From contig NZ_QXGH01000015.1 of NCBI RefSeq assembly GCF_003515065.1, positions 124,001 to 188,000 of the forward strand: a DNA stretch of 64,000 bases, in the 5' to 3' direction. Under the pieces are notes generated by a model. That model was not told where the DNA came from. It saw only the letters and a program-made list of their open reading frames with translations, and searched no databases. The position numbers were made by a program, and so were the translations under genes. This DNA is from Nocardioides immobilis (GTDB lineage: Bacteria; Actinomycetota; Actinomycetes; Propionibacteriales; Nocardioidaceae). Shown here piece after piece: positions 30,066-39,217 of this stretch; position 1 is the first letter of the stretch; each line of letters starts with the position of its first letter.

Positions 30066-30949
30066 CTACAGCAGCGCCCCGTTGTGGATGTACGGCGCCG
30101 GCGGCGCCATGCCGCGCACGCCGAGGTAGCCCGTCTGGCCGAGCGTGAGGCCCGCGGTCAGCCCCACGTCGATCGCCCACTGGTTCGCCGCCGTCAGGTG
30201 CGGCACCAGGTAGTCCGTGCCCTGCCCGCGCCGGCCAGGCACGCCCAGAGCAGCGCCCGCGCGGTCGCGTCGTCGGTCGCCGCGAGCACGGCGAGCCGGG
30301 CGCCGTCGGTGTAGGCGAACCCGTGCCCGGTTGCCGTCTCGGCCACCAACGGCCGGGCCATCTCCGCCAGCGCGGCGTGATCGGGACCGTGTCCGCCGCC
30401 GCGGAGCCGCCGGGCGAGAGCATCCATCATCGGGACGTCGCCGGGCCGGCTCTCGCGGACGCCGTCGACGACGGGCAGTCGCGCGCGGTCCACCGCCCCG
30501 CGCAGCAGCATCTGGGGGTGGAAGGCGAACCCGGCCCGCCAGTACCGCCGGATCGCCCGCGGGTCGACCGAGGCCGACAGCATCCCGGTGGCGCAGTGGG
30601 CGCCGTACGCGTCGGCCGCCTCCAGCAGTCGCGCGCCGACGCCCTGGCCCTGCAGGCCGGGGCGGACGGCGTACGTCGCCAGGCACCAGACCTGCTCGCG
30701 GACGAACGACGTCGCGAAGCCGACCACGCCGGAGCCGTCCTCCGCTACCCAGCAGCCGCCGGGATCGTGCTCGAGGAAGCCGCGGGTGCGGGAGATCCAG
30801 CTCGCCGAGAGAGCCGGCGTACGACGCTCCGGCTCGGGCCAGTCGCGGGGGAGGGTCCGCCGGTCCAGCTCGAAGAACGCCTCGTCGCTGATCTGCTCCG
30901 CGGCCGGCACATCGGCGTCGCGCATCGGGCGGATCAGCACCTCGGTCAC
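30066..30949 (-). pseudogene. GNAT N-acetyltransferase with a frameshift near its 3' end
   Basis: The first frame (30949 to about 30230) encodes a GNAT-like protein: CLATYAVRPGLQGQGVGARLLEAAD is motif A and a second GNAT-like half follows. It would stop at 30194 after an unconvincing ARTTWCRT tail. The family-like continuation GTDYLVPHLTAANQWAIDVG...PYIHNGALL is in the next frame and ends at 30066. The shift lies in a GC-rich run near 30225-30240. It is either a real indel or a sequence error; if corrected, the protein would have about 293 residues. Confidence 0.7.
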
Positions 30950-30983
30950 CCGAGGAACCTATGACTTGGGCAGGATGGCGCGC

Positions 30984-32069
30984 ATGCGGATATTGGTGGC
31001 GCCGGACAAGTTCACCGGGACGCTGAGCGCGGTCGAGGCCGCGGAGGCGATCGCCACGGGCTGGCGGCGGCAGGCGCCCGACGACGAGATCGACCTGGCG
31101 CCGATGTCGGACGGCGGCCCGGGGTTCGTCGACGTCCTCAACGCGGTCCTCGGCGGCGAGCTGCTCGTCGAGCCGGTCTCCGGCCCGTTCGGCGAGACGG
31201 TGCCCGCGACCGTCCTGCTCGTCGGCGACACCGCGTACGTCGAGAGCGCGCAGGCGTGCGGGGCCCAGCTGACCGGGGGTGAGCGGGCCGAGCACGCCGC
31301 CACCGCCGGGGTCGGTGAGCTCGTCGCCGCGGCGATCGACGCGGGTGCCCGCACCGTGGTCGTCGGCCTCGGGGGGAGCGGCACGAACGACGGGGGCGCC
31401 GGGATGCTGGGCGCGCTGGGTGCCACGGCCGACGTACCCCTGGACCGCGGCGTGCTCGGCATCAACGGGGTGCGGCACGTCGACCTCGAACCCGCGCGGG
31501 GGCGCACGACCGGGGTCCGCCTGGTCGCCGCCACGGACGTCGACAGCCCGCTGACCGGGCTGTTCGGAGCGACCCGGACCTTCGGTGCGCAGAAGGGGAT
31601 CGCGGAGGAGCGGATGCCGCTCCTGGACGGTGTCCTCGAGGGGTTCGCCGCCGTCACCGACTTCCGCACGTCGCTCGAGAAGGGCGCGGGTGCGGCCGGT
31701 GGGCTCGGCTTCGGGCTGTTCCTCCTCGGCGCCGAGCGGGCGGCCGGGATCGAGCTGGTCGCGCAGGCGGTCGGGCTCGCGGATCGCGCACGGCAGGCGG
31801 ACCTGGTCATCACGGGCGAAGGTGCCTTCGACTACAGCAGCCGGGCCGGGAAGGTGCCAGCCGGAGTCGCGGCTGTCGCCTCCGACGCCCTCCGGCCCTG
31901 CGTCGCGCTCGCCGGCCAGGTCCTCGTCGGGTCGCGCGAGATGCGGGCGCTCGGGATGGACGCGGCGTACTCACTCGTCGACCTCGTGGGGCAGGAGCAG
32001 GCCATGGCCGACGCGGCGGGCTCGCTGGCCCTGCTCGCGCAGCGGGTCGCGCGCACCTGGTCGCGCTAA
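30984..32069 (+). CDS. Glycerate kinase
   Basis: Phosphorylates D-glycerate (2- or 3-position), linking glyoxylate/tartronate or serine-type routes to glycolysis. The 361 residues start MRILVAPDKFTGTLSAVEAAEAI, with MSDGGPGFVDVL, VGLGGSGTNDGGAGMLGALG, a central KGAGAAGGLGFGLF and a C-terminal ITGEGAFDYSSRAGKVP; all are characteristic of the GarK/GlxK family. ATG 30984 has an AGGA SD at 8 bases; ATG 30975 is an alternative. No other glycerate gene is near. Confidence 0.93.
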   Translation: MRILVAPDKFTGTLSAVEAAEAIATGWRRQAPDDEIDLAPMSDGGPGFVDVLNAVLGGELLVEPVSGPFGETVPATVLLVGDTAYVESAQACGAQLTGGERAEHAATAGVGELVAAAIDAGARTVVVGLGGSGTNDGGAGMLGALGATADVPLDRGVLGINGVRHVDLEPARGRTTGVRLVAATDVDSPLTGLFGATRTFGAQKGIAEERMPLLDGVLEGFAAVTDFRTSLEKGAGAAGGLGFGLFLLGAERAAGIELVAQAVGLADRARQADLVITGEGAFDYSSRAGKVPAGVAAVASDALRPCVALAGQVLVGSREMRALGMDAAYSLVDLVGQEQAMADAAGSLALLAQRVARTWSR

Positions 32070-32072
32070 ACG

Positions 32073-32084
32073 AGAACGTGTTCT
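32073..32084. promoter_or_regulatory. KstR-like TetR operator candidate
   Basis: AGAAC-GT-GTTCT, an inverted repeat with 5-bp arms and 2-bp centre, matches the AACnnGTT core of the KstR steroid regulator motif of other actinobacteria and carries the flanking A on one side. It lies 11 bases before the GTG of the alcohol dehydrogenase and 3 bases after the glycerate kinase stop. Confidence 0.5.
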
Positions 32085-32095
32085 AGATTTGCCCT

Positions 32096-33208
32096 GTGCA
32101 GACAACCGTTCTCCTGGCCGAGGCGCCGTTCACCGGCGCCGACCACCCGTTCACCTTCGCCGACGTCGAGATCGACGACCCGCGGCCCGACGAAGTGCTG
32201 GTCCGGGTGGTGGCGACCGGGCTGTGCCACACCGACCTGACGGTGCCGACGATGCTGCCGGCCGAGATGTTCCCGACGGTGATGGGGCACGAGGGCACCG
32301 GTGTCGTCGAAGCCGTCGGCGCCGATGTCCGGGGGATCGAGGTGGGGGACCACGTCGTGATGAGCTTCCGGTCCTGCCGTGGCTGTGGCCCGTGCGAGGC
32401 GGGTGACGTCGGCTACTGCGAGCAGCACATCCTGCTCAACTACATGGGCATGCGTCCGGACGGCTCCACCACGATGCGCCGCGGTGAGCAGGCCGTGTTC
32501 GGGTCGTTCTTCGGGCAGTCCAGCTTCGCCCGGCACGCCCTGGCGTACGCCGACAACTGCGTCGTCGTGCCGAAGCACCTCGACCTCGCGCTCCTGGCGC
32601 CGTTCGGCTGCGGTTTCCAGACGGGCGCCGGCACGGTGCTCAACGTGCTGCGCCCGACGGCCGCCGAGAGCCTTGTCGTCTTCGGCGCGGGAGCGGTCGG
32701 CCTCGCGGCCGTCGCTGCCGCGTGCGGCGCCGGCGCCGGGACCGTCGTCGCCGTCGACCCGGTGGCGTCGCGCCGCGAGCTCGCCGAGTGGTACGGCGCC
32801 CGCGCGCTCGACCCGGCTGCCGGCCCGGATCCCGGCAGCGTGGTCGACCGGGTCAAGGAGCTGACGGGCGGTGGGGCGTCGTACGCGATCGACACGACGG
32901 CGCTGCCGGCGGTCGTCCAGCAGGCGCAGCACTCACTGCGCTCCCGCGGGACGCTCGTCGCCCTCGGGCTGGGCGCGCCGGAGTACCCGATCGACGCGAT
33001 CGACCTGCTGCAGTCGGGCAAGATCGTGCGGTCCTCGGTCGAGGGTGACGCCGATCCGCAGCTGATGATCCCCGAGTTGGTCCGCAGGCGGTCGGAGGGC
33101 GCGTTCGACGTCGACCACCTGGTGGCGACGTACCCCTTCGAGCGGATCGCGGACGCGATCGCGGACACGACCGCGGGCAAGGTGGTCAAGGCCGTTCTGA
33201 CCTGGTGA
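32096..33208 (+). CDS. Zinc-dependent alcohol dehydrogenase (class III-like/NDMA-type)
   Basis: Medium-chain dehydrogenase of 370 residues. The catalytic zinc site comprises Cys in GLCHTDL, GHEGTGVVEAVG, and a later Cys in FGCGFQTGAG; the structural zinc cluster is CRGCGPCEAGDVGYC. The cofactor loop is VVFGAGAVGLAAVAAACGAGAG. This matches actinobacterial alcohol dehydrogenases often found in steroid or fatty-alcohol regulons. GTG 32096 has no clear SD, so the mRNA may be leaderless or nearly so, and a repressor on the upstream palindrome would block it directly. Confidence 0.88.
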   Translation: MQTTVLLAEAPFTGADHPFTFADVEIDDPRPDEVLVRVVATGLCHTDLTVPTMLPAEMFPTVMGHEGTGVVEAVGADVRGIEVGDHVVMSFRSCRGCGPCEAGDVGYCEQHILLNYMGMRPDGSTTMRRGEQAVFGSFFGQSSFARHALAYADNCVVVPKHLDLALLAPFGCGFQTGAGTVLNVLRPTAAESLVVFGAGAVGLAAVAAACGAGAGTVVAVDPVASRRELAEWYGARALDPAAGPDPGSVVDRVKELTGGGASYAIDTTALPAVVQQAQHSLRSRGTLVALGLGAPEYPIDAIDLLQSGKIVRSSVEGDADPQLMIPELVRRRSEGAFDVDHLVATYPFERIADAIADTTAGKVVKAVLTW

Positions 33209-33287
33209 CGACGACAACATGGGGAATAACCAAGGATGTGGGACCATTGAGGCTGTCGTAACGACCCGAGACTCACCTGGAGAAAGC

Positions 33288-33734
33288 ATGAGCGACCAGT
33301 GCGGTTGCGGCGGCCACGGCCACAGCCACGAGGCCCCCGCAGCGACCACGTCCACCGCGACCACGTCTACCGCGACCGTTGCCGCCCCTGTCATCGTCGA
33401 CCGTCGCGAGGACCAGATCAACCTCAGCCCGGTGGCCGCTGCCAAGGTCAAGAGCCTCCTCGAGCAGGAGGGTCGCGACGACCTGTCGCTGCGGATCTCC
33501 GTGCAGCCCGGTGGCTGCAGCGGCCTTCGCTACCAGCTCTTCTTCGACGAGCGCAGCCTCGACGGTGACGTCGTCACCGACTTCGACGGTGTTGCCGTGG
33601 TCGTCGACCGGATGAGCGTCCCCTACCTCAACGGCGCGATGATCGACTTCGTCGACTCGATCGAGAAGCAGGGCTTCACGATCGACAACCCCAACGCGAC
33701 CGGCTCGTGCGCCTGTGGAGACAGCTTCCACTGA
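33288..33734 (+). CDS. Iron-sulfur cluster insertion protein, ErpA/HesB-like, with His/Cys-rich N-terminus
   Basis: A-type Fe-S carrier of 148 residues. The C-terminal domain (about 45-148) has INLSPVAAAKVKSLL, the first Cys in SVQPGGCSGLRYQLFF and the CAC pair in NATGSCACGDSFH, the three cluster cysteines. The N-terminal 45 residues are atypical: CGCGGHGHSH (metal-binding-looking) and a Thr/Ala low-complexity linker with ATTSTAT repeats. ATG 33288 has a GGAGAAAG SD. A long stem begins one base after its stop codon. Confidence 0.9.
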   Translation: MSDQCGCGGHGHSHEAPAATTSTATTSTATVAAPVIVDRREDQINLSPVAAAKVKSLLEQEGRDDLSLRISVQPGGCSGLRYQLFFDERSLDGDVVTDFDGVAVVVDRMSVPYLNGAMIDFVDSIEKQGFTIDNPNATGSCACGDSFH

Positions 33735-33735
33735 C

Positions 33736-33831
33736 GCCGAAGTGTCGAGGTTGGTCCCTCGAAATGTCACGAAGCGCCGACCTCGCGGTCGGCGCTTCGT
33801 CATTTCGAGGGACCAACCTCGACACTTCGGC
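33736..33831. repeat. Near-perfect 45-bp inverted repeat between convergent genes
   Basis: Arms 33736-33782 and 33787-33831 pair over 45 bp with one 2-nt bulge and a TCGC tetraloop. The element fills the space between the erpA-like stop (33732-33734) and the minus-strand stop (33831-33833). There is no T tract on either side. It may be a bidirectional terminator, an RNase III substrate or a cruciform-forming site. Confidence 0.8.
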
Positions 33832-34043
33832 TAGTCCAGATGCAAATGGAGCGCGTTGGCCAGCCGCTGGGCGGCCTCCGAGATCCGGATGTCCTTCTTC
33901 TGGACCTCGCGGGGGAACTCGTCGAAGTGGATGCTCGGCGGGGTCTGGACGACCTTGCGCGCGACGTGGGCCAATCGGCCGTTGACCGCCTCGCAGTCGG
34001 CACGCAGCTGAGCAGGCGTCTCGATCTCCTCGTAGGGGGTCAT
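33831..34043 (-). CDS. Small conserved-looking protein of unknown function
   Basis: A 70-residue ORF (MTPYEEIETPAQLRADCEAV...) with good actinobacterial codon bias, ATG at 34043 and stop TAG whose last base is the end of the long stem. It is charged, predicted helical, and contains RLAHVARKVVQTPPSIHFDEFP and a His/Leu end (ANALHLHLD). I do not recognise the family. Divergent from the PfkB kinase across 64 bases. Confidence 0.6.
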   Translation of the reverse strand: MTPYEEIETPAQLRADCEAVNGRLAHVARKVVQTPPSIHFDEFPREVQKKDIRISEAAQRLANALHLHLD

Positions 34044-34107
34044 GCCAGCGACGCTAGGCGCTACTGACAGGTAGACCCAGCCATACCGGCCGGTAGTGTT
34101 CCGTGTC

Positions 34108-35097
34108 GTGACTGCACCCACTGGCTCGCTGCTGATCGCGGGCTCCATCGCCACCGACCACCTGATGACCTTCGAGGGCAAGTTCTCCGACTCGTTGGTC
34201 GTCGACCAGCTCGACAAGCTGTCGGTGAGCTTCCTCGTCAACGACCTCGAGGTACGCCGCGGCGGCTGCGCCGGCAACATCTCGTTCGGGCTCGGCGTGC
34301 TGGGCGTCCGCCCGGTGCTGGTCGGCGCGGTGGGCGAGGACTTCGCGGAGTACCGGTCGTGGCTGGAGCGGCACGGGGTCATCTGCGACCACATCCACGT
34401 GTCGCCGACCCGCCACACGGCCCGCTTCGTCTGCACCAACGACTCGACGCACGCGCAGATCGCGTCGTTCTACCCGGGTGCGATGAGCGAGGCCCGCGAG
34501 ATCGAGCTCAAGCCGATCGTCGACGCGGTCGGGGAGCCGGCGTACGTCCTGATCGGGCCCGACGACCCCGAGGGCATGCTGCGCCACACCGAGGAGTGCC
34601 GTCAGCGCGGCTACACGTTCGTCGCCGACCCGTCGCAGCAGCTGGCCTTCGGCGACGGCGACCTGATCCGTCAGCTGATCGACGGCGCGGACATCCTGAT
34701 CACCAACGAGTACGAGTCCCACGTCATCGAGAAGAAGACCGGCTGGACCGCGACCGACGTGGAGGCGCGGGTCGGCCTGCAGGTCACGACGCTCGGCGCG
34801 GACGGCGTCCGGATCTCCGGCACCGACCAGCCGCTGATCGAGGTGCGCGCGGCCAAGGACGTCACGCCCGTCGAGCCGACCGGTGTCGGCGACGCCTTCC
34901 GGGCCGGCTTCCTCGCCGCGCTCGGCTGGGGTCTGGAGCTCGAGCGTGCCGCTCAGGTGGGCTGCGTGCTGGCGGCGTACGTCGTCGAGACCGTCGGCCC
35001 GCAGGAGTACTCCTTCACTCCAGCTCAGTTCGTGTCCAGGCTCCGGGAGTCGTACGGCGACGGCCCGGCCGACGAGGTCGCACAGTTCGTCAGCTGA
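34108..35097 (+). CDS. PfkB-family kinase, adenosine kinase-like
   Basis: Phosphorylates a sugar or nucleoside, most likely adenosine, by similarity to the mycobacterial kinase found beside the respiratory genes. The 329 residues show RRGGCAGNISFGLGVLG (PfkB signature 1), ITNEYESHVIEKKTGW, and the anion-hole motif EPTGVGDAFRAGFLAAL with catalytic Asp (GVGD). GTG 34108 gives a start directly before the first strand; GTG 34096 is in frame. It ends overlapping the convergent tusA-like gene by 8 bases. Confidence 0.85.
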   Translation: MTAPTGSLLIAGSIATDHLMTFEGKFSDSLVVDQLDKLSVSFLVNDLEVRRGGCAGNISFGLGVLGVRPVLVGAVGEDFAEYRSWLERHGVICDHIHVSPTRHTARFVCTNDSTHAQIASFYPGAMSEAREIELKPIVDAVGEPAYVLIGPDDPEGMLRHTEECRQRGYTFVADPSQQLAFGDGDLIRQLIDGADILITNEYESHVIEKKTGWTATDVEARVGLQVTTLGADGVRISGTDQPLIEVRAAKDVTPVEPTGVGDAFRAGFLAALGWGLELERAAQVGCVLAAYVVETVGPQEYSFTPAQFVSRLRESYGDGPADEVAQFVS

Positions 35098-35317
35098 GCC
35101 GCCGGACCACGTAGCGCGGGACGCCGTCGTCGGCGGTCTCCTCCCCGACGTACTCCTGGCCGCGCATGCGGCACCAGGCCGGTACGTCGTGCCGGGCTGC
35201 CGGGTCGTCGGCGACGACGGCCAGCACGTCGCCGACGGCGATCCCGGGCAGCGCCTTGGCCAGCTCGATGATCGGACCGGGGCAGACCCGGCCGCGGCAG
35301 TCGATCTCGGCGGTCAT
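35090..35317 (-). CDS. TusA-like sulfurtransferase (SirA/YeeD family)
   Basis: Small protein of 75 residues that carries sulfur as a cysteine persulfide. The family motif CPGPIIELAKALPGIAVGD is at residues 12-30, with Cys12 as the persulfide residue. Its ATG overlaps the stop of the cysteine desulfurase (ATGA at 35314-35317), implying that the two form a sulfur relay. The 3' end overlaps the convergent kinase gene. Confidence 0.87.
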   Translation of the reverse strand: MTAEIDCRGRVCPGPIIELAKALPGIAVGDVLAVVADDPAARHDVPAWCRMRGQEYVGEETADDGVPRYVVRRLS

Positions 35318-36438
35318 GTCCCGATCCCCGCGCGGATGTCGGTGACGACCGCGGTCAGGGCGGCGCAGAAGCCCTCGACCTCGTCGTCGGTGGTGTCGGC
35401 GCGCAGCGAGACGCGGACGTTGCCGTGGGTGAGGGCGCCCATCGCGGCCAGGACGTGGCTCGGCTCGAGCGTCGACGCGGTGCAGGCCGAGCCGCTGGCC
35501 ACGCCGAAGCCGCGCCGGTCGAGACCGGCCACGAGCTCGTCACCGCTCACGTAGAGGCACGAGAACGTGATCAGGTGGGGGAGCCGGTCGACCGGGTCGC
35601 CGACCACCTCGGTGTCGGGGAGAGCGCCCGCACAGGCCCGGATCCGGTCGACCTGGGCGTGCTGGCGGGCCGCGGTCTCGTCGCGCTCGGCGAGCACCGC
35701 CTGGAGAGCGGCCGCCGCCGCGAGCGCTCCCGGCACCCAGGTGCTGCCGCTGAGCTGGTCGAGCCCGTCGTCACCGGGGAACGGCGTGGTCCACCGCGCC
35801 GACCGTCGTACGGCGAGCACGCCCACGCCGCCCGGACCACCCCACTTGTGCGCCGACGCCGCCAGCGCGGACCACCGGGTGGGCAGCGGAAGCCGGCCCA
35901 CCGAGGCGGCCGCGTCGACGAACAGGGGTACGTCGTCCGGGAGATCGAGCGCGTCGACCGGCTGGACCGTGCCCACCTCCTGGTTGGCGGCCTGCAGGGC
36001 GACCACCGCGACCCCGGGCCGGCGCGCCGCGTCGGCCATCGCCGCCAGATCCACCCGGCCGGCGGCGTCGACCGGCACCGACTGATGGGCGGGGGAGTCC
36101 TGCCAGCCGACCGCCTGCAGGACCGCCGAGTGCTCGACGGCGCTGTGCACGACGCCCTCGCCGGACCGGGCACGGGCCAGGCCGAGCAGCCCGCGGTGGA
36201 CGGCGTCCGTGCCGGAGGCCGCGAACCCGATCTCGTCGGCCCGCGCGCCGATGCACTCGGCCACGACGGCGCGCGCGTTGTCGAGGAGCAGCCGCGCGTC
36301 GCGCCCGGCTCGATGGAGCCGCCGGGGGTCGGCGTACCCCCGATCGAGCGCTGCGAGCAGCGTCTCCCGGGCCGCCGGATGGAGGGGCTCGGCCGACGCC
36401 GTGTCGAGGTAGCCACGTGCGCTGGTCACGTTCACCAA
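35314..36438 (-). CDS. Cysteine desulfurase (NifS/IscS-type aminotransferase class V)
   Basis: PLP enzyme releasing sulfur from cysteine. The 374-residue protein has YLDTASAEPLHP at the N-terminus, PLP Lys in SAHKWGGPGGVGVLA, and the reactive loop ASGSACTASTLEPSHVL with the nucleophilic Cys, followed by VRVSLR. Sulfur is presumably passed to the adjacent TusA-like protein, and from there to tRNA thiolation or cofactor synthesis. No iscU is adjacent. Its GTG/ATG region is divergent from ctaC. Confidence 0.9.
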   Translation of the reverse strand: MVNVTSARGYLDTASAEPLHPAARETLLAALDRGYADPRRLHRAGRDARLLLDNARAVVAECIGARADEIGFAASGTDAVHRGLLGLARARSGEGVVHSAVEHSAVLQAVGWQDSPAHQSVPVDAAGRVDLAAMADAARRPGVAVVALQAANQEVGTVQPVDALDLPDDVPLFVDAAASVGRLPLPTRWSALAASAHKWGGPGGVGVLAVRRSARWTTPFPGDDGLDQLSGSTWVPGALAAAAALQAVLAERDETAARQHAQVDRIRACAGALPDTEVVGDPVDRLPHLITFSCLYVSGDELVAGLDRRGFGVASGSACTASTLEPSHVLAAMGALTHGNVRVSLRADTTDDEVEGFCAALTAVVTDIRAGIGT

Positions 36439-36533
36439 TCTAGTGGTGCCACGTTTCAGACCCTGCGGTCTCCGGACGGCCCGGGTCCGCTAATGTTCGC
36501 AGGAGTTGTGACCCTCGAGAGGAAGGCTCGTTC

Positions 36534-37427
36534 GTGGGCTTGAGGCACCCCGAGCGCACGGGAGGACCGGTCCGGCAGATTCGCCGCGCCGCTGTCCTGG
36601 CCGGCGTCGTCGTACTCGCGCTGGGCCTGACCGGCTGCTCGGACGACTCCCAGGCAGGCCGCTACGGCATGCCCGAGATCGTCACCGAGCAAGGGCAGGA
36701 CAACCTGCACCTGTGGCAGGGCGCGTGGATCGCCGCGCTCGCCACCGGCGCCGTCACCTGGGCCCTCATCCTCGGTGCGGTCTGGCTGTTCCGGCGCCGC
36801 AGCGACGACGAGGTCCCGATCCAGACCCGCTACAACCTGCCGGTCGAGATCTTCTACACGATCTTCCCGATCATCATGGTCATCGTGTTCTTCTCGCACA
36901 CCGTGCGCGTGCAGAACGTGATGCTCGAGATGGACCCCGACCCCGACGTGACGGTGAAGGTCGTCGGCCAGAAGTGGCAGTGGACCTTCAACTACCCCGA
37001 CTCGGTGGACACCCCGGACGGCACCAACGTCTACGTGTCCGGCACGGGCGCCGCCGAAGACACGCCCTTGTACCTCCCCGTCGACTCGACGATCGAGTTC
37101 CAGCTCTACAGCCCGGACGTCATCCACGGCTTCGGCATCCCCTCGTTCGCGATGCGGATGGACGTCGTTCCCGGCCGTGAGAACGCCTTCCAGGTGACCA
37201 CGACCGAGACCGGCACGTTCACGGGCAAGTGCTTCGAGCTCTGCGGGTCGTACCACTCGCGGATGCTGTTCGAGGTGCACGTCGTCGAGCAGGACGAGTA
37301 CGACGCGTACCTGGCCGAGCTCGGCGCCGACCCCGAGCACGTGAGCGAGGAGCCCGTCCTCGGCGGCGACTACTCAGAGACGCCGGTCCTCGAGGACCTC
37401 AACGAGACCGAGGGGGAGCACGAGTGA
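36534..37427 (+). CDS. ctaC: Cytochrome c oxidase subunit II
   Basis: Carries the CuA centre that takes electrons from the bc1 complex in the cytoplasmic membrane. The 297-residue precursor has a lipoprotein-type signal (LALGLTGC), two transmembrane helices (about 65-85 and 105-125), and a periplasmic cupredoxin domain with the ligands in [12 protein letters not shown] and an upstream His in SPDVIHGFG. Acidic C-terminal tail. GTG 36534 has a GAGGAAGG SD. Its stop overlaps the ctaD GTG. Confidence 0.96.
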   Translation: MGLRHPERTGGPVRQIRRAAVLAGVVVLALGLTGCSDDSQAGRYGMPEIVTEQGQDNLHLWQGAWIAALATGAVTWALILGAVWLFRRRSDDEVPIQTRYNLPVEIFYTIFPIIMVIVFFSHTVRVQNVMLEMDPDPDVTVKVVGQKWQWTFNYPDSVDTPDGTNVYVSGTGAAEDTPLYLPVDSTIEFQLYSPDVIHGFGIPSFAMRMDVVPGRENAFQVTTTETGTFTGKCFELCGSYHSRMLFEVHVVEQDEYDAYLAELGADPEHVSEEPVLGGDYSETPVLEDLNETEGEHE

Positions 37428-39217
37428 CCGCCGTCGCCGCACGCACCACCGACCTGCCCGAGCGCAAGCCGCTGGGACAGATGCTGGTCAAGGTCATGAC
37501 GACCACCGACCACAAGATCATCGGCAACCTCTACTTCACGACCGCCCTGGCCTGGTTCATGGCCGGCGGCATCATGGCGCTCCTCATGCGCTCCGAGCTT
37601 GCCTATCCGGGCAGCCAGGTCGTCAACGAAGAGACGTTCAACCAGCTCTTCACGATGCACGGCACGATCATGCTGCTGTTGTTCGCGACGCCGCTGTTCT
37701 TCGCGTTCGGCAACGCGATCATGCCGCTGCAGATCGGCGCGCCCGACGTCGCCTTCCCGCGGCTCAACATGTTCAGCTACTGGCTGTACCTCTTCGGCGG
37801 CCTGATCGCCGCGGCCGGCTTCCTCACCCCGCAGGGCGCGGCGTCGTTCGGCTGGTTCGCCTACACGCCGCTGTCCGACTCGATCAACAGCCCCGGCGTC
37901 GGCGGTGACCTGTGGATCATGGGTCTGTGGATGGCCGGTCTCGGCACCATCCTCGGCGCGGTCAACTTCATCACCACGATCATCTGCATGCGTGCCCCCG
38001 GCATGACCATGTTCCGGATGTCGATCTTCACCTGGACGGTGCTGATCACCAGCCTGCTGGTGCTCATCGCGTTTCCGGTCCTCGCGGGCGCGCTGCTCTC
38101 GCTCGAGGCCGATCGACAGCTCGGTGCCCATGTGTTCGACCCGTCGCACGGCGGCCCGATCCTGTGGCAGCACCTGTTCTGGTTCTTCGGGCACCCGGAG
38201 GTCTACATCATCGCGCTGCCGTTCTTCGGCATCATCTCGGAGATCCTTCCGGTCTTCAGCCGCAAGCCGATCTTCGGCTACGTCGGCCTCGTGGGCGCGA
38301 CCATGGGCATCGCGATCCTGTCGGTCGCGGTGTGGGCTCACCACATGTTCGTCACCGGCGCGGTCAACCTGCCCTTCTTCTCCGGCATGACGTTCCTGAT
38401 CGCCGTCCCGACCGGCGTCAAGTTCTTCAACTGGATCGGCACGATGTGGGGCGGGTCCGTGCGCATGGACACACCCATGCTCTGGTCCGTCGGCTTCCTG
38501 ACGACCTTCCTCTTCGGTGGTCTCACCGGCATCATCCTGGCCAGCCCACCGCTGGACTTCCACGTCTCCGACTCCTACTTCGTGGTGGCGCACTTCCACT
38601 ACGTGGTCTTCGGCACCGTGGTGTTCGCGATGTTCGCGGGCTTCTACTTCTGGTGGCCGAAGCTCACCGGCAAGATGCTCGACGAGCGCCTCGGCAAGAT
38701 CCACTTCTGGCTCCTGTTCATCGGCTTCCACACGACGTTCCTCGTCCAGCACTGGCTGGGCATCGAGGGAATGCCGCGGCGGTACGCCGACTACCTGCCG
38801 GGCGACGGGTTCACCGTGCTCAACCAGGTGTCCACGATCGGGGCCTTCATCCTCGCGTCGTCGATGCTGCCGTTCTTCTACAACGTCTGGATCACCCGCA
38901 ACTCGCCCGAGGTCGGCGTGGACGACCCGTGGGGCTGGGGCCGCTCGCTGGAGTGGGCGACCAGCAGCCCGCCGCCGCGCCACAACTTCAACAGCCTGCC
39001 GCGAATCCGGTCCGAGTCGCCGGCGTTCGACCTGCACCACCCGGAGATCGCCGCGATCGAGCTCGACGCCAACCCGAAGGAAGCCACCGGGGAGATCGTG
39101 GACGCACCCGAGGCGCGCGGCCGCGAGCAGCACATCGCGCAGCAGCAGGCCAAGAAGGACGCTGGCGACCCCGACAGCCACAGCTACCGTCACGACGCCA
39201 CGGAGGATGACGCCTGA
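37424..39217 (+). CDS. ctaD: Cytochrome c oxidase subunit I (aa3-type)
   Basis: Catalytic subunit with heme a and the heme a3-CuB site, and proton pump. The 597 residues give 12 helices; key ligands include HGTIMLLLF (heme a), [13 protein letters not shown] (CuB His with the cross-linked Tyr), AHHMFV (CuB) and [10 protein letters not shown] (heme a3/a). The C-terminal 90 residues are soluble and charged, as in actinobacterial homologues. GTG overlap with ctaC and TGATG overlap with ctaF. Confidence 0.97.
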   Translation: MTAVAARTTDLPERKPLGQMLVKVMTTTDHKIIGNLYFTTALAWFMAGGIMALLMRSELAYPGSQVVNEETFNQLFTMHGTIMLLLFATPLFFAFGNAIMPLQIGAPDVAFPRLNMFSYWLYLFGGLIAAAGFLTPQGAASFGWFAYTPLSDSINSPGVGGDLWIMGLWMAGLGTILGAVNFITTIICMRAPGMTMFRMSIFTWTVLITSLLVLIAFPVLAGALLSLEADRQLGAHVFDPSHGGPILWQHLFWFFGHPEVYIIALPFFGIISEILPVFSRKPIFGYVGLVGATMGIAILSVAVWAHHMFVTGAVNLPFFSGMTFLIAVPTGVKFFNWIGTMWGGSVRMDTPMLWSVGFLTTFLFGGLTGIILASPPLDFHVSDSYFVVAHFHYVVFGTVVFAMFAGFYFWWPKLTGKMLDERLGKIHFWLLFIGFHTTFLVQHWLGIEGMPRRYADYLPGDGFTVLNQVSTIGAFILASSMLPFFYNVWITRNSPEVGVDDPWGWGRSLEWATSSPPPRHNFNSLPRIRSESPAFDLHHPEIAAIELDANPKEATGEIVDAPEARGREQHIAQQQAKKDAGDPDSHSYRHDATEDDA

